From the NCBI GenBank assembly GCA_001898645.1, contig MKUQ01000022.1, positions 1-64,000 on the forward strand: a stretch of DNA of 64,000 bases, in the 5' to 3' direction. The first letter of the stretch is position 1. Each line of letters starts with the position of its first letter. Below are positions 43,500 through 52,987 of the stretch, piece after piece. Position numbers and translations under genes: made by a program. Source of the DNA: Burkholderiales bacterium 70-64. GTDB lineage: Bacteria; Pseudomonadota; Gammaproteobacteria; Burkholderiales; Burkholderiaceae_E. The notes beneath the pieces were generated by a model that saw only the letters and a list, made by a program, of their open reading frames with translations, was not told where the DNA came from and made no database searches.

Positions 43500-44027
43500 A
43501 TGCCAGCCGCTCAGCTTGCGCTTCCACGAGATGCCTTGCGGCAGCAAGTGCAGCTGCTCTATCGCCACCATCACGGCTGGCTGCATGGCTGGCTGCGCAG
43601 GAAGCTGGGCTGTACGCAGAATGCGGCCGACCTGGCGCACGACACCTTCATGCGCCTGCTCGCCCGCGAAGAGCCGGTGGCGATCGAGGAACCGCGCGCC
43701 TTCCTCACCACCGTGGCGCAGCGCGTGCTGTCGAACCACCGGCGACGCGAGCGCATCGAGCGGGCCTACCTGGAGGTGCTGGCCCAGGTGCCGGAAGCGC
43801 TGGCCCCGTCGCTCGAGGAGCGCGCCATCCTGCTCGAGACGCTGGTCGAGATCGACCGGCTGCTGGGCGGGCTGCCGCCGCTGGTCAAGCGAGCCTTCCT
43901 GCATGCGCAGCTCGACGGCATGACCCATGCAGGGATCGCCGCCGAGCTCGGCATCTCCGTCACCACGGTCAAGCGCTACCTGGTGCGCGCGGGCACGCAG
44001 TGCTATTTCGCGCTGGCGGCCGACTGA
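43500..44027 (+). CDS. fecI: FecI-like ECF sigma factor
   Basis: The 175-residue sigma factor has region 2 (QNAADLAHDTFMRLLAREEP, FLTTVAQRVLSNHRRRERIE) and region 4 (LPPLVKRAFLHAQLDGMTHA, AELGISVTTVKRYLVRAG), the usual FecI layout. It directs RNA polymerase to a receptor gene when FecR signals ferric siderophore. Start at 43500 was chosen over 43467 because family members open shortly before LYRHHHGWLHGWLRRK. FecR and the TonB receptor follow, so this is a complete cell-surface-signalling set. Confidence 0.85.
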   Translation: MPAAQLALPRDALRQQVQLLYRHHHGWLHGWLRRKLGCTQNAADLAHDTFMRLLAREEPVAIEEPRAFLTTVAQRVLSNHRRRERIERAYLEVLAQVPEALAPSLEERAILLETLVEIDRLLGGLPPLVKRAFLHAQLDGMTHAGIAAELGISVTTVKRYLVRAGTQCYFALAAD

Positions 44028-44040
44028 GACGGCGGTCCGG

Positions 44041-45129
44041 ATGAACCTGGACGCGGGCCCCGGCACGGGCGGCGAGGCGCTCGACCCGTCCGCTCCCGTG
44101 CGCGGCCTCGGCCGCGAGGACGACGACATCGGCCGCCCGCCCGCCGTCTCGCCCCGGGTCGCCGGGCGGGCGGTGCAATGGCTGCTGCGGCTGCAGTCAG
44201 CAGCCCCCGGCGCGAGCGCCGAGGCCACCCGCCGCGCTCTCCAGGAATGGCGAGGCCGGCATCCCGATCACGAGCGCGCATGGCAGCGCATCGAGGCCGT
44301 CAACGGCCGGCTGCGCGGCATGGCCTCGCCGCTCGCCTCGGCCGTCGCGCACGCCGCCCTGGCGCCGCGGCGTTCGACGCGGCGCCGTGCCGCCCTCAAG
44401 ACCCTGGCCATCGCGCTGTTCGCCGGCGGTTCCGCCTGGGTGGCGCGGGAAGAAGCCCCCTGGCGCGAATGGCTGGCCGACGAGCGTACCGGGACGGGCG
44501 AGCGACGCACCGTGACGCTGCCCGACGGCACCACGGCGGCGCTGAACACCCGCAGCGCCATCGACGTGCGCTTCACGGCCTCCGAGCGGCGGGTGCGCCT
44601 GCTGGCCGGCGAGATCCTGGTCACGACGGGAAGAGACGAGGGTGCCGCCGCGCGCCCCTTCGTGCTCGAGACTGCCCAGGGCGAGCTGCGGCCCCTGGGC
44701 ACCCGCTTCGCCGTGCGCCAGTACGCCGATGCCTGCCGCGTGCAGGTGTACGAAGGCGCGGTCGCCGTCCGCCGGCGTGACGGGGCAGGACGGGAATACG
44801 TGCTGCGCGCGGGCGAGCAGCTGCGCTTCACCCGCGGCGCCGTCGGCGATGCCGCGCCCGCGGACGATGCCGACGCCGCCTGGGCGGACGACATGCTCGT
44901 CGCCGGCGGCATGCGGCTGGACGAGTTTCTCGCCGAGCTCGGCCGCCACCGTCCGGGCCGCGTGAGCTGCGACCCGGCGGTCGCCGACCTGCGCGTCTCC
45001 GGCACCTACCCGCTGGCCGACACCGACCGCATCCTCGCGGCGCTGCGCTCCACGCTGCCGGTGGAGATCCGCTTCCTCACCCGCTACTGGGTGACGGTCG
45101 GGCCGGCTTCGACTCCGACAGGCTCCTAG
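44041..45129 (+). CDS. fecR: FecR-like anti-sigma/sensor protein
   Basis: The 362-residue single-TM protein begins with an N-terminal cytoplasmic domain containing the WRGRHPDHERAWQRIEAVNG motif (sigma regulator), a TM near 118-134 (ALKTLAIALFAGGSAW) and the periplasmic FecR domain (VTLPDGTTAALNTRSAIDV; VQVYEGAVAVRR). The C-terminal part (FLAELGRHRPGRVSCDPAVA) is an STN-like domain that contacts the receptor. It is 14 bases after fecI. Confidence 0.85.
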   Translation: MNLDAGPGTGGEALDPSAPVRGLGREDDDIGRPPAVSPRVAGRAVQWLLRLQSAAPGASAEATRRALQEWRGRHPDHERAWQRIEAVNGRLRGMASPLASAVAHAALAPRRSTRRRAALKTLAIALFAGGSAWVAREEAPWREWLADERTGTGERRTVTLPDGTTAALNTRSAIDVRFTASERRVRLLAGEILVTTGRDEGAAARPFVLETAQGELRPLGTRFAVRQYADACRVQVYEGAVAVRRRDGAGREYVLRAGEQLRFTRGAVGDAAPADDADAAWADDMLVAGGMRLDEFLAELGRHRPGRVSCDPAVADLRVSGTYPLADTDRILAALRSTLPVEIRFLTRYWVTVGPASTPTGS

Positions 45130-45239
45130 CCGTTCGCATGCAGCCCCGCCGTTCGCCGGCAGGGTGGTCCGTTTTCGATTCTCGCGGGACAAGGGAGGTA
45201 GGCAGCACTCATCTCCAATCAGCCGGCGAGGAATCGAAC

Positions 45240-47804
45240 ATGGGGCAGGACGGCAGGATACGCATCGACACCGGAACGCCCGCGCGAGGCAGCGCGGGCG
45301 AGGGGCGCGGGAGGCCATCCCGCCGGAGCCTCTCCGACGGCACACGGGCGCGTGCCCTGGGACGTGCCTGCGCCGCATCGGCGCTGCTCGCAGCGGTCGC
45401 CGCGCCCGCCCTGGTGCCGGCTCCGGCCGTTGCTGCCGAAGCGGTCGCGCCGGCCCCGGCTGCCCGCAGGACCTACGACATCCCCGCCGGTCCGCTGGAA
45501 GCGACCCTCAACCGCTTCGGGCGCGAAGCGGGCATCCTGCTCTCCTTTCCCACCCGCATGGCCGCCGGCCTGCGCAGCCGCGGCCTGAGCGGCAGCTACG
45601 GCGTGCAGGAGGCCCTGTCCCGGCTGCTGGAGGGTACCGGCCTGGCCGCCGTGGCGCAGGCCGACGGCAGCTATACCCTGATCGAGCAGCCGCAGCCCGC
45701 GCCGGCCGCGAAGCCCGCCGCGGCGGAGAGGGAGACGACGCTGCCGCCGGTGCGGGCCACCGCCACGGTGCAGCGGGAGACCGCCACCGGGCACGTGAGC
45801 GGGTACGTCGCCAAGCGCAGCGCGACCGGCATCAAGACCGACACGCCGATCATCGAGATCCCGCAGTCGATCTCGGTCATCACCGCCGACGAGCTGGAGG
45901 CGCGCGCGGTCGGCAACGCAAAGGAAGCGGTGGGCTACACGGCGGGGGTCACGCCCTCGGCTTCCTTCGACCTGCGCGAGGACCTGATGACCTTCCGCGG
46001 CTTCCCGTTCGACTGGGCCTCGTTCTATCTCGACGGCCTGGCCATGCCCTCGACCACCTATGCCATCAGCACCGGCGAGCCCTACGGGATGGAGCGCATC
46101 GAGATCCTGCGCGGCCCCTCGTCGATGCTCTACGGCCAGAACTCGGCCGGCGGCATCCTCGACATGGTGAGCAAGCGGCCCCCGGACCTGCCGCTGCGCG
46201 AGCTGCAGGTGCAGCTCGGCTCGCATGGCCGGCGCCAGCTCGGCCTCGATGTCGGCGGCCCGCTGGGTGCCGGCGGCGAGTGGTCCTACCGCCTCACCGG
46301 CCTGGTGCGCAGGAGCGACACCGAGGTCGATTTCGTCGAGGACAACCGCATCTACCTCGCGCCGGCCCTGACCTGGAAGCCTTCCGCGGCGACCTCGCTG
46401 ACGCTGCTGGCCAACGCCATGGACGACGACCTCGGCCACAGCGGCGGCACGGCGGCCTTCCTGCCCGCCTCGGGCATCGCGCTGCCGAACCCGAACGGGC
46501 GGATCGCACGCAACACCTACGGCGGGGAGCCCGGCTTCGACTTCTACAAGAAGAAGCAGCGCTCGGTCGGCTACGAGTTCCAGCACCGCTTCGACGACAC
46601 CTGGCAGTTCACCCAGACGCTGCGCTGGCGCAAGGTGGAGGTGGATTACCAGACCGCCTACGGCCTGGGCCTGTCGCCCGCCGATCCCGCGCAGCGCACC
46701 CTCGATCGCGGCGCCTTCGGCTCGTTCGGCAGCACCGAGGCGCTGGCGCTCGACACGCGGCTGCAGGCCGCGTGGCGCGCCGGCGCAACCGAGCACACCA
46801 GCCTGCTCGGCGTGGACTACCGCCGCACGAAGCTGGACGAAGTGCGCTACTTCGACTTCAACGCGCCGGGCATCGACATCTTCGCTCCGGTGTACGGCGC
46901 GCCTTTCGCGCTGCCCGCCACGCCGGACACCGACCAGGCCATCGCGATGCGCCAGCTCGGCTTCTACGCCCAGGACCAGATGAAGTTCGCCGGGCGCTGG
47001 CTGCTGACACTGGGCACGCGCTGGGATACCGCCCGCCAGGAGACCGAGGACCGCCTCACGCCCGCCGTGGCCTCCCTGTCGGAGGACAAGCTGACCGGCC
47101 GCGTCGGCCTCACCTATTTGCTCGACAACGGCGCGGCGCCCTACGCGAGCATCGCCACGTCGTTCACGCCGACGCTGGACCCGAACTTCTATGGGTCTCC
47201 CTTCAAGGCGCGCACCGGCAGGCAGTACGAAGTCGGCGTGAAGTACCAGCCGCCGGGCAGCAACAGCCTGTACACCGCGGCGGTGTTCGACCTCACGCAG
47301 CGCAACGTGCTCACCGCCGATCCCGACCAGATCAACCACCCGTTCGGCCAGGTGCAGACGGGCGAGTACCGCTCGCGCGGGCTGGAGCTGGAGGCCCGCA
47401 CGCAGCTCACCCGGTCGCTCGGCATGATCGGGGCCTACACCTACCTCGATGCCGAGGTCACCAGGAGCAACGACGGCAACGTCGGCAACACGCCCAAGGG
47501 CATCCCGCGCCACACCGTCTCGCTGTGGCTGGAGTACCGGGCCCGCCAGGGCAGCCTGAGCGGCCTGGGCGCGGGGCTGGGAGTGCGCTACGTGGACGAA
47601 CGCCCGAGCGCCGATACTCCCGGCTTCTACATGCTGCCCGCGTTCGCGGTGCTGGATGCGGCGCTCAGCTACGATCTCGGTGCCTGGCGCTTCGCGCTCA
47701 ACGTCGCCAACCTGACCGACAAGGTCATCTACGACTGCTGGTACGAACGCTGCTGGTACGGCCCCGGACGCAGCGTGCGTGCAACCGCGACGATACGCTG
47801 GTAA
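45240..47804 (+). CDS. TonB-dependent siderophore receptor with STN signalling domain
   Basis: An 854-residue outer-membrane receptor. A long leader (signal peptide near 40-66) is followed by an STN domain (YDIPAGPLEATLNRFGREAG, ALSRLLEGTGL), the domain that signals to FecR. The TonB box and plug include IPQSISVITADELEARAVGN, LRGPSSMLYGQNSAGGILDM, and the 22-strand barrel ends with YGPGRSVRATATIRW. The pattern RGFPFDWASFYLDGLAMP belongs to ferrichrome/hydroxamate-type receptors, but the ligand cannot be named. The start is uncertain because the leader is longer than usual; 45240 has no strong ribosome site. Its operon mates FecI/FecR complete an inducible uptake system. Confidence 0.85.
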   Translation: MGQDGRIRIDTGTPARGSAGEGRGRPSRRSLSDGTRARALGRACAASALLAAVAAPALVPAPAVAAEAVAPAPAARRTYDIPAGPLEATLNRFGREAGILLSFPTRMAAGLRSRGLSGSYGVQEALSRLLEGTGLAAVAQADGSYTLIEQPQPAPAAKPAAAERETTLPPVRATATVQRETATGHVSGYVAKRSATGIKTDTPIIEIPQSISVITADELEARAVGNAKEAVGYTAGVTPSASFDLREDLMTFRGFPFDWASFYLDGLAMPSTTYAISTGEPYGMERIEILRGPSSMLYGQNSAGGILDMVSKRPPDLPLRELQVQLGSHGRRQLGLDVGGPLGAGGEWSYRLTGLVRRSDTEVDFVEDNRIYLAPALTWKPSAATSLTLLANAMDDDLGHSGGTAAFLPASGIALPNPNGRIARNTYGGEPGFDFYKKKQRSVGYEFQHRFDDTWQFTQTLRWRKVEVDYQTAYGLGLSPADPAQRTLDRGAFGSFGSTEALALDTRLQAAWRAGATEHTSLLGVDYRRTKLDEVRYFDFNAPGIDIFAPVYGAPFALPATPDTDQAIAMRQLGFYAQDQMKFAGRWLLTLGTRWDTARQETEDRLTPAVASLSEDKLTGRVGLTYLLDNGAAPYASIATSFTPTLDPNFYGSPFKARTGRQYEVGVKYQPPGSNSLYTAAVFDLTQRNVLTADPDQINHPFGQVQTGEYRSRGLELEARTQLTRSLGMIGAYTYLDAEVTRSNDGNVGNTPKGIPRHTVSLWLEYRARQGSLSGLGAGLGVRYVDERPSADTPGFYMLPAFAVLDAALSYDLGAWRFALNVANLTDKVIYDCWYERCWYGPGRSVRATATIRW

Positions 47805-47820
47805 TGAGAACTATTATCAT
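47802..47820 (+). promoter_or_regulatory. Fur box overlapping the receptor stop codon
   Basis: TAATGAGAACTATTATCAT matches 12 of 15 positions of ATGATAATCATTATC. It begins in the receptor stop codon and lies 48 bases upstream of the small gene at 47868, which is therefore predicted to be iron-repressed on its own. Confidence 0.65.
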
Positions 47821-47867
47821 CTATGATGGGGGTTGCACGACTCGAAACCGGCGTTGCCGTCCCGATC

Positions 47868-48221
47868 ATGAGCACCGTCCCCCAGGATTTCGAGAGTCTG
47901 GCGCACGAGCATCGCGCATTGCTGCGCCACTACGGCCAGGTCCAGACGCATTGCAGCCGGCTGGTGAGGGCGCAGGCCGCCGAGATCGAGGCCCTGCGGA
48001 TGCAGGTGATGCACCTGCGCGCAGCGGTGATCATGCGCGACACCCTGCTCGCCTGGGCCCGTGAGGACGCCGCCGCGCTGTGTGCCGGCGACCGCGCGCC
48101 ATCGCCGTCCAGGCAGGCCGCGCTGGTACGGCGCATCGGCATGCTGCGAATGCGCCTGCGCGGCCTGATGCACCGGCGAACGCATTGGCAGCGCCACCCG
48201 GTCTCGCGCACGAGCATCTGA
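47868..48221 (+). CDS. Small iron-regulated coiled-coil protein
   Basis: The 117-residue protein starts MSTVPQDFESLAHEHRALLR and is helical, with leucine/alanine heptads (ALLRHYGQVQTHCSRLVRAQ; AEIEALRMQVMHLRAAVIMR). LLAWAREDAAAL resembles the N-terminal part of DUF2325-containing proteins found in iron-stress regulons of Bordetella and relatives, but the C-terminal DUF2325 part is absent. Start at 47868 fits the helix start; an ATG at 47823 lies too close to the Fur box. It has a strong Fur box. No catalytic residue is recognisable. Confidence 0.55.
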   Translation: MSTVPQDFESLAHEHRALLRHYGQVQTHCSRLVRAQAAEIEALRMQVMHLRAAVIMRDTLLAWAREDAAALCAGDRAPSPSRQAALVRRIGMLRMRLRGLMHRRTHWQRHPVSRTSI

Positions 48222-48797
<576 letters not shown>

Positions 48798-48863
48798 CCC
48801 CAGCCCCCCAGCCTACGTACGACCCCCGGCCGGCGGATGCGCACGCCGGCCCGGCAAGGCATC

Positions 48864-48986
48864 AGAACGTGTGAAGGAATCGTAGCGAGCGGTTCGAGGT
48901 CGCGCCGAGAAGCGCAGCCGTACCAGGGTACGGCGAGCATCGCAGGCGCGAGATCGGACCGCGCAGTAGATTCCTGCGCACGTTCT
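48864..48986. repeat. 123-bp imperfect palindrome (REP-like element)
   Basis: The bases from AGAACGTGTGAAGGAAT to ATTCCTGCGCACGTTCT are one long dyad centred on CCGTACCAGGGTACGG (48918-48933). The arms pair at most positions over about 60 bases each. Its right edge overlaps the last codon of ppiC. Repeats of this form are dispersed in betaproteobacterial genomes; as a transcript it would make a stable hairpin between the convergent tadA and ppiC, and may end both. Confidence 0.65.
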
Positions 48987-49776
48987 ATTCGATCTTGGCC
49001 TTGGCGCGCAGGTCCTGCTGCAGCTGCTGCACGCGGCGGCGCTCCAGCTCCTGCTTGATCTGCGGGCGCACCTGCTCGAGCGGCGGAGGCGCGGCCTCGC
49101 GCACGTCGTCGAGCCGGATGACGTGGTAGCCGAACTGGGTCTTGACCGGGGTGTCGGTGACCTTGCCCTTGTCGAGCTTGACCAGCGCGTCGGAGAACTC
49201 CTTCACGAAGGTCTGCGGCGTGTTCCAGTCGAGGTCGCCGCCGGACTTGGCCGAGCCGGTGTCCTTGGATTTCTTGGCCAGCTCCTCGAACTTCGCGCCC
49301 TTCTTCAGCTGCTCGATGATCTGCTTGGCCTCGGCCTCGCTGTCGACCAGGATGTGGCGGGCGCGGTATTCCTTGTCGCCGACCTGCTTGCGCAGCTGGT
49401 CGTATTCGGCCTTGATCTCGTCGTCGGTGACCGGATGGGTCTTGAGGTAGTCGCGGATCAGCGCGCGGATCATGATCGTCTGGCGATCGTTCTCGAGCTC
49501 GCGCTGCACTTCGCTGTTGCGCGCCAGGCCCTTCTTCTCGGCTTCCTGGGAGAACAGCTCGCGCGCGATGAGCTCGTCGCGCACGGCGGCGCGCAGCTCC
49601 GGGGTGTCGGGCCGCCCCTGGGCGACCAGCGCCTGGACGAAGTCGTCGACCTTCTGCTTGGAGATCGGCTTGTTGTTGACGACCGCGGCGTTCTGCGCGA
49701 ATGCGAGCGCGGCCATCGGCAACAGGGCGACGGCCGCGAGCTTAGCCAGCCGCAGCGGCAGGGGGTGATGCAGCAT
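48985..49776 (-). CDS. Periplasmic parvulin-type peptidyl-prolyl isomerase
   Basis: A 263-residue foldase. A signal peptide (MLHHPLPLRLAKLAAVALLPMAALAFAQN) is followed by a SurA-N-like helical domain and a PpiC-type parvulin domain (EYRARHILVDSEAEAKQIIE, KFEELAKKSKDTGSAKSGGD, TQFGYHVIRLDDV), the signature of the fold. It isomerises Xaa-Pro bonds and assists outer-membrane protein folding. The ATG at 49776 is preceded by GAGGATC. Upstream genes are bolA and yciB on the same strand; the neighbourhood is the usual betaproteobacterial order. Confidence 0.85.
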   Translation of the reverse strand: MLHHPLPLRLAKLAAVALLPMAALAFAQNAAVVNNKPISKQKVDDFVQALVAQGRPDTPELRAAVRDELIARELFSQEAEKKGLARNSEVQRELENDRQTIMIRALIRDYLKTHPVTDDEIKAEYDQLRKQVGDKEYRARHILVDSEAEAKQIIEQLKKGAKFEELAKKSKDTGSAKSGGDLDWNTPQTFVKEFSDALVKLDKGKVTDTPVKTQFGYHVIRLDDVREAAPPPLEQVRPQIKQELERRRVQQLQQDLRAKAKIE

Positions 49777-49832
49777 GGTAGGAGATCCTCGTGACAAACG
49801 TGGGATGACCCTGCAAACGAACGCAAACCGCA

Positions 49833-50111
49833 TCAGGTGGAGACTTCGGCCGGCGTGCGGGCCTCGATCGCAAGCGCGTGGACGCGCTGGGGCATCCAGT
49901 CGAGCACGGCATCATACACGAGCCGGTGTCGGGCCAAGGTGCCGAGGCCGGCAAAGCGCTCGCTGACCAGCCTGACGCTGTAGTGGCCGGCGCCGCCGGC
50001 CGCGCCGGCGTGTCCGGCGTGGCGCGCGCTGTCGTCCTCGACCTCGATGCGGGCGCCGGGAAAATGCTCGGCCAGGCGCGCACGCAGCGTCTCGGCGTCC
50101 GGGCGCGTCAT
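49833..50111 (-). CDS. bolA: BolA-family protein
   Basis: The 92-residue product has the BolA KH-like fold: LRARLAEHFPGARIEVEDDS, HYSVRLVSERFAGLGTLARH, RLVYDAVLDWMPQRVHALAI. The region between includes a short Gly/Ala/His insert (HAGHAGAAGGAG) with possible metal ligands. BolA proteins bind monothiol glutaredoxins and influence cell shape under stress. Start codon ATG overlaps the yciB stop by 1 base, so the two are cotranslated. Confidence 0.85.
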   Translation of the reverse strand: MTRPDAETLRARLAEHFPGARIEVEDDSARHAGHAGAAGGAGHYSVRLVSERFAGLGTLARHRLVYDAVLDWMPQRVHALAIEARTPAEVST

Positions 50112-50644
50112 CAGTTGTCCTCCTGCACGTGGCGCCCGACGTAGAACGCCTGCGCGAACACGAACACGATGGTCAGGCCCATGGTCCCGAACAGCTTGAA
50201 GTTGACCCAGGTGTCGGTGGAGAAGCGATAGGCCACGAGCAGGTTCAGCGCCGCCATCGCCACGAAGAACAGCGCCCAGGCGACGTTCAGGCGCTGCCAC
50301 ACCGGCTCGGGCAGCGCGAGCTGCTTGCCCATCATGCTCTTGATGAGGTTGCGCCCGAACAGCGCGCGGCTGGCCGCCAGCACCGCCGCGAACAGCCCGT
50401 AGAGCACGGTCGGCTTCCACTTGATGAAGGTCTCGTCGTGAAAGAGCAGCGTCATGCCGCCGAACACGACGATGATGCCCAGGCTCGCCCACTGCATGCC
50501 CTCGATCGGCCGGCGCATCGCCTTCAGCCAGGCGATCTGCACCACGCTGGCGACGATCGCCACGCCGGTGGCGACGTAGATGTCGGCCAGCTTGAAGGCG
50601 ATGAAGAAGAGGATGATGGGGAAGAGATCGAAGAGCAGCTTCAT
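50111..50644 (-). CDS. yciB: Inner-membrane septation protein A family (YciB)
   Basis: The 177-residue integral membrane protein begins [20 protein letters not shown] and has five TMs with [20 protein letters not shown] and [20 protein letters not shown]. YciB proteins support envelope integrity and septation, and may affect lipid organisation; no enzyme activity is known. It is followed immediately by bolA in the same operon, a conserved pairing. Confidence 0.9.
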   Translation of the reverse strand: MKLLFDLFPIILFFIAFKLADIYVATGVAIVASVVQIAWLKAMRRPIEGMQWASLGIIVVFGGMTLLFHDETFIKWKPTVLYGLFAAVLAASRALFGRNLIKSMMGKQLALPEPVWQRLNVAWALFFVAMAALNLLVAYRFSTDTWVNFKLFGTMGLTIVFVFAQAFYVGRHVQEDN

Positions 50645-50694
50645 GCCGTCAGTATAAAATGGCAGGTTTGATTCTGCCGATCCAGGAGCTCCCG

Positions 50695-50823
50695 ATGGCC
50701 GACCGTACCCGCAACCGCCGCAACACCCTCGAGCGCCGCTGCCTGCCCAAGCTGCTCAAGCGGCTGTTCAACGGGGCGCCGCGCTCGGTGTTCCGGATGC
50801 TCGAGAAAGTCAAGAAGGCCTGA
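50695..50823 (+). CDS. Small basic protein, possible new gene (42 residues)
   Basis: In the gap between yciB and msrB, both on the other strand, the plus strand carries [20 protein letters not shown] and [22 protein letters not shown] with AGGAG 8 bases upstream of the ATG. TATAAAAT at 50653-50660 could be its -10 box. The peptide is strongly basic and helical. Homology is unknown to me and its codon use is GC-rich as expected for a gene. It may be real or may be chance in the 180-base gap. Confidence 0.4.
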   Translation: MADRTRNRRNTLERRCLPKLLKRLFNGAPRSVFRMLEKVKKA

Positions 50824-50841
50824 TCCGCCGGCTGCCGCGGC

Positions 50842-51267
50842 TCAGGATGCCGGCTCCCCGGCCGGCGGCTGCGCTTCCGGCTCGAAGCGCAGCGAGGCGG
50901 AGTTGATGCAGTAGCGCAGCCCGGTGGGGGCCGGGCCGTCGTCGAAGACATGCCCGAGGTGGGCGTCGCAGGCCGCGCACACCGCCTCGATGCGCTCCAT
51001 GCCCAGGCTCGTGTCGTGGCGGCGCGCGATGCGCGCGTCGTCGATCGGCTGCCACCAGCTCGGCCAGCCGCTTCCCGAATCGTATTTCTCGCCCGAGGCG
51101 AACAGCGGCGTGCCGCAGCACACGCACAGGTAGCGCCCGCGTTCGTGGTGGTCCCAGTAGCGGCCGGTGAAGGCGCGCTCGGTGGCGCCCTGGCGGGCGA
51201 CGCGGTATTCCATGTCCGAGAGCTGTGCGCGCCACTCGGCGTCGGTCTTGCGCAGGGGGGAAGTCAT
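50842..51267 (-). CDS. msrB: Peptide methionine-(R)-S-oxide reductase
   Basis: A 141-residue MsrB that repairs Met-R-sulfoxide in proteins. Zinc is bound by CVCC (48-51, in [12 protein letters not shown]) and CAAC (in [12 protein letters not shown]). [10 protein letters not shown] is the substrate loop, and the catalytic Cys is in [11 protein letters not shown]. Start ATG overlaps the selO stop by 4 bases, so msrB is translated with selO. The pair of redox-repair genes is a frequent combination. No msrA is next to it. Confidence 0.9.
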   Translation of the reverse strand: MTSPLRKTDAEWRAQLSDMEYRVARQGATERAFTGRYWDHHERGRYLCVCCGTPLFASGEKYDSGSGWPSWWQPIDDARIARRHDTSLGMERIEAVCAACDAHLGHVFDDGPAPTGLRYCINSASLRFEPEAQPPAGEPAS

Positions 51268-52871
51268 GATGAGCAGCTCACTTGCAGGCCCGAGGCCCAG
51301 TCCGGCGGCAGCGCCGCATAGGCCTCGTGCCCGGGTTGTTCGTCGTAGGGACGTTGCAGAACCTTCAGCAGCCGCGCGACCTCGGAGTCGTCGCCTTCGC
51401 GCGCCCGGCGGATGGCGATCTCGGCGAGGTGGTTGCGCAGCACGTATTTGGGGTTGACGCGATCCATCGCGGCCGCCCGCTCGGCGTCGCCGCGAGCCTC
51501 GAGGGCCAGGCGGCGCCGGTAGCGCGCGAGCCAGGCGTCGAGCGCCGCGCGGTCGATGGCGAGGTCGCGGCACGGCCCGGCGCCGTCATCCGCGCCATCG
51601 ACAGCAGTGTTGCCTGCGGCGTCGTGCCCGGCATCGGCGGCGCCCGCGCGCACCCGCGAGAGCCGCCGGAAGAACAGCGTGAAGTCGATCCGGTCGGCCT
51701 GCAGCCGCTCGAACAGCGCCTCGATCAGGGCGTGGTCGTCGGGATGCGCCTGCGCCAGGCCGAGCTTGGCGCGCAGCGCCGCCCGGTGGGCGGCATCGAA
51801 CGCCGCGCCCCACCGGGTGAGCACGGCTTTCGCGTCGTCCGGGCCGTGGCCGCGGGCAGCCACCAGCGGCATCAGCGCCTGGGCCAGGCACCAGCAGTTC
51901 CACTCGGCGATGCGCGGCTGCATGGCGTAGCTGTAGCGGCCGCTGTCGTCGGAATGGTTGCAGACGTGGCCGGCATCGAACGCATCGAGGAAGCCGAACG
52001 GGCCGTAGTCGATGGTCAGCCCGAGGATCGACATGTTGTCGGTGTTCATCACCCCGTGACAGAAGCCGACCGCCTGCCAGCGGGCGACCAGGCTTGCCGT
52101 GCGCCGCAGCACCTCGCCGAGCAGGGCGAGATAGGGGTCGGCCTCGCGCGCCAGCTCGGGGTAGAACCTGGCGATCACGTAGTCGGCCAGCTGCTGCAGG
52201 TGCGCGGCGTCGCCTGCGGCATAGAAGTGCTCGAAGGAACCGAAGCGCACGAAGCTGGGCGACAGCCGGGTGACCACCGCGGCGCTCTCGACCGACTCGC
52301 GCACCACCGGCAGATCGGAGGCCACGATGGCCAGCGCGCGGGTGGTGGGGATGCCCAGCGCTGCCATCGCTTCGGAGCACAGGAACTCGCGAATCGACGA
52401 GCGCAGCACGGCACGGCCGTCGGCGCCGCGCGAATAGGGGGTGCGCCCGGAACCCTTGAGCTGGATCTCCCAGCTGCCCTCGGGCCCGGCCACCTCGCCC
52501 AGCAGCAGCGCCCGCCCGTCGCCCAGGCGGCCGGCCCATACGCCGAACTGGTGGCCGGCATAGACCGCCGCCAGCGGCTCGGCGCCCTCCGGCACGCGGT
52601 TGCCGGCGAACACCTCGGCGAACTCGGGCTCGGCGGCCCGCTGCGCGGCGAGCCCGAGCAGGCGTGCGGCATCGGCGGACACCGCGACGGTGCGCGGGCG
52701 GGGCAGGGGCGCGGCGGCCAGCCGCGTATGGAATGCCTCCGGCAGCCGCGCGTAGCTGTTGTCGAAGCGCAGCTCGGGCCAGCGCACCGGCCCGCCGGGC
52801 GGGGCGTCCTCCCCGGCGCGGGCGGGCGTGGCCGCCCGCGCGGTGGATGCGGGTCCGTCATCGTCGATCAT
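51264..52871 (-). CDS. selO: SelO family protein (YdiU; protein AMPylase)
   Basis: A 535-residue pseudokinase-fold AMP transferase that AMPylates proteins involved in redox homeostasis. [20 protein letters not shown] opens the family; [20 protein letters not shown] and [20 protein letters not shown] are conserved blocks. The metal/ATP site includes [19 protein letters not shown]. The C-terminus is VSCSS, whose Cys stands where the human protein has selenocysteine. Two ATGs are possible (52871 or 52880); 52871 has GGACGG just upstream. The stop overlaps msrB. Confidence 0.85.
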   Translation of the reverse strand: MIDDDGPASTARAATPARAGEDAPPGGPVRWPELRFDNSYARLPEAFHTRLAAAPLPRPRTVAVSADAARLLGLAAQRAAEPEFAEVFAGNRVPEGAEPLAAVYAGHQFGVWAGRLGDGRALLLGEVAGPEGSWEIQLKGSGRTPYSRGADGRAVLRSSIREFLCSEAMAALGIPTTRALAIVASDLPVVRESVESAAVVTRLSPSFVRFGSFEHFYAAGDAAHLQQLADYVIARFYPELAREADPYLALLGEVLRRTASLVARWQAVGFCHGVMNTDNMSILGLTIDYGPFGFLDAFDAGHVCNHSDDSGRYSYAMQPRIAEWNCWCLAQALMPLVAARGHGPDDAKAVLTRWGAAFDAAHRAALRAKLGLAQAHPDDHALIEALFERLQADRIDFTLFFRRLSRVRAGAADAGHDAAGNTAVDGADDGAGPCRDLAIDRAALDAWLARYRRRLALEARGDAERAAAMDRVNPKYVLRNHLAEIAIRRAREGDDSEVARLLKVLQRPYDEQPGHEAYAALPPDWASGLQVSCSS

Positions 52872-52987
52872 GCCGTCCATTCTATGGGTGCGCGGCGCGG
52901 CACCCGCCAACGGCCCCGGGAGCCTGTAGGACTCGATAGAATTCCCGCCATCGGGACACCAGTCACCGAACCACGAGGAGACGATCC

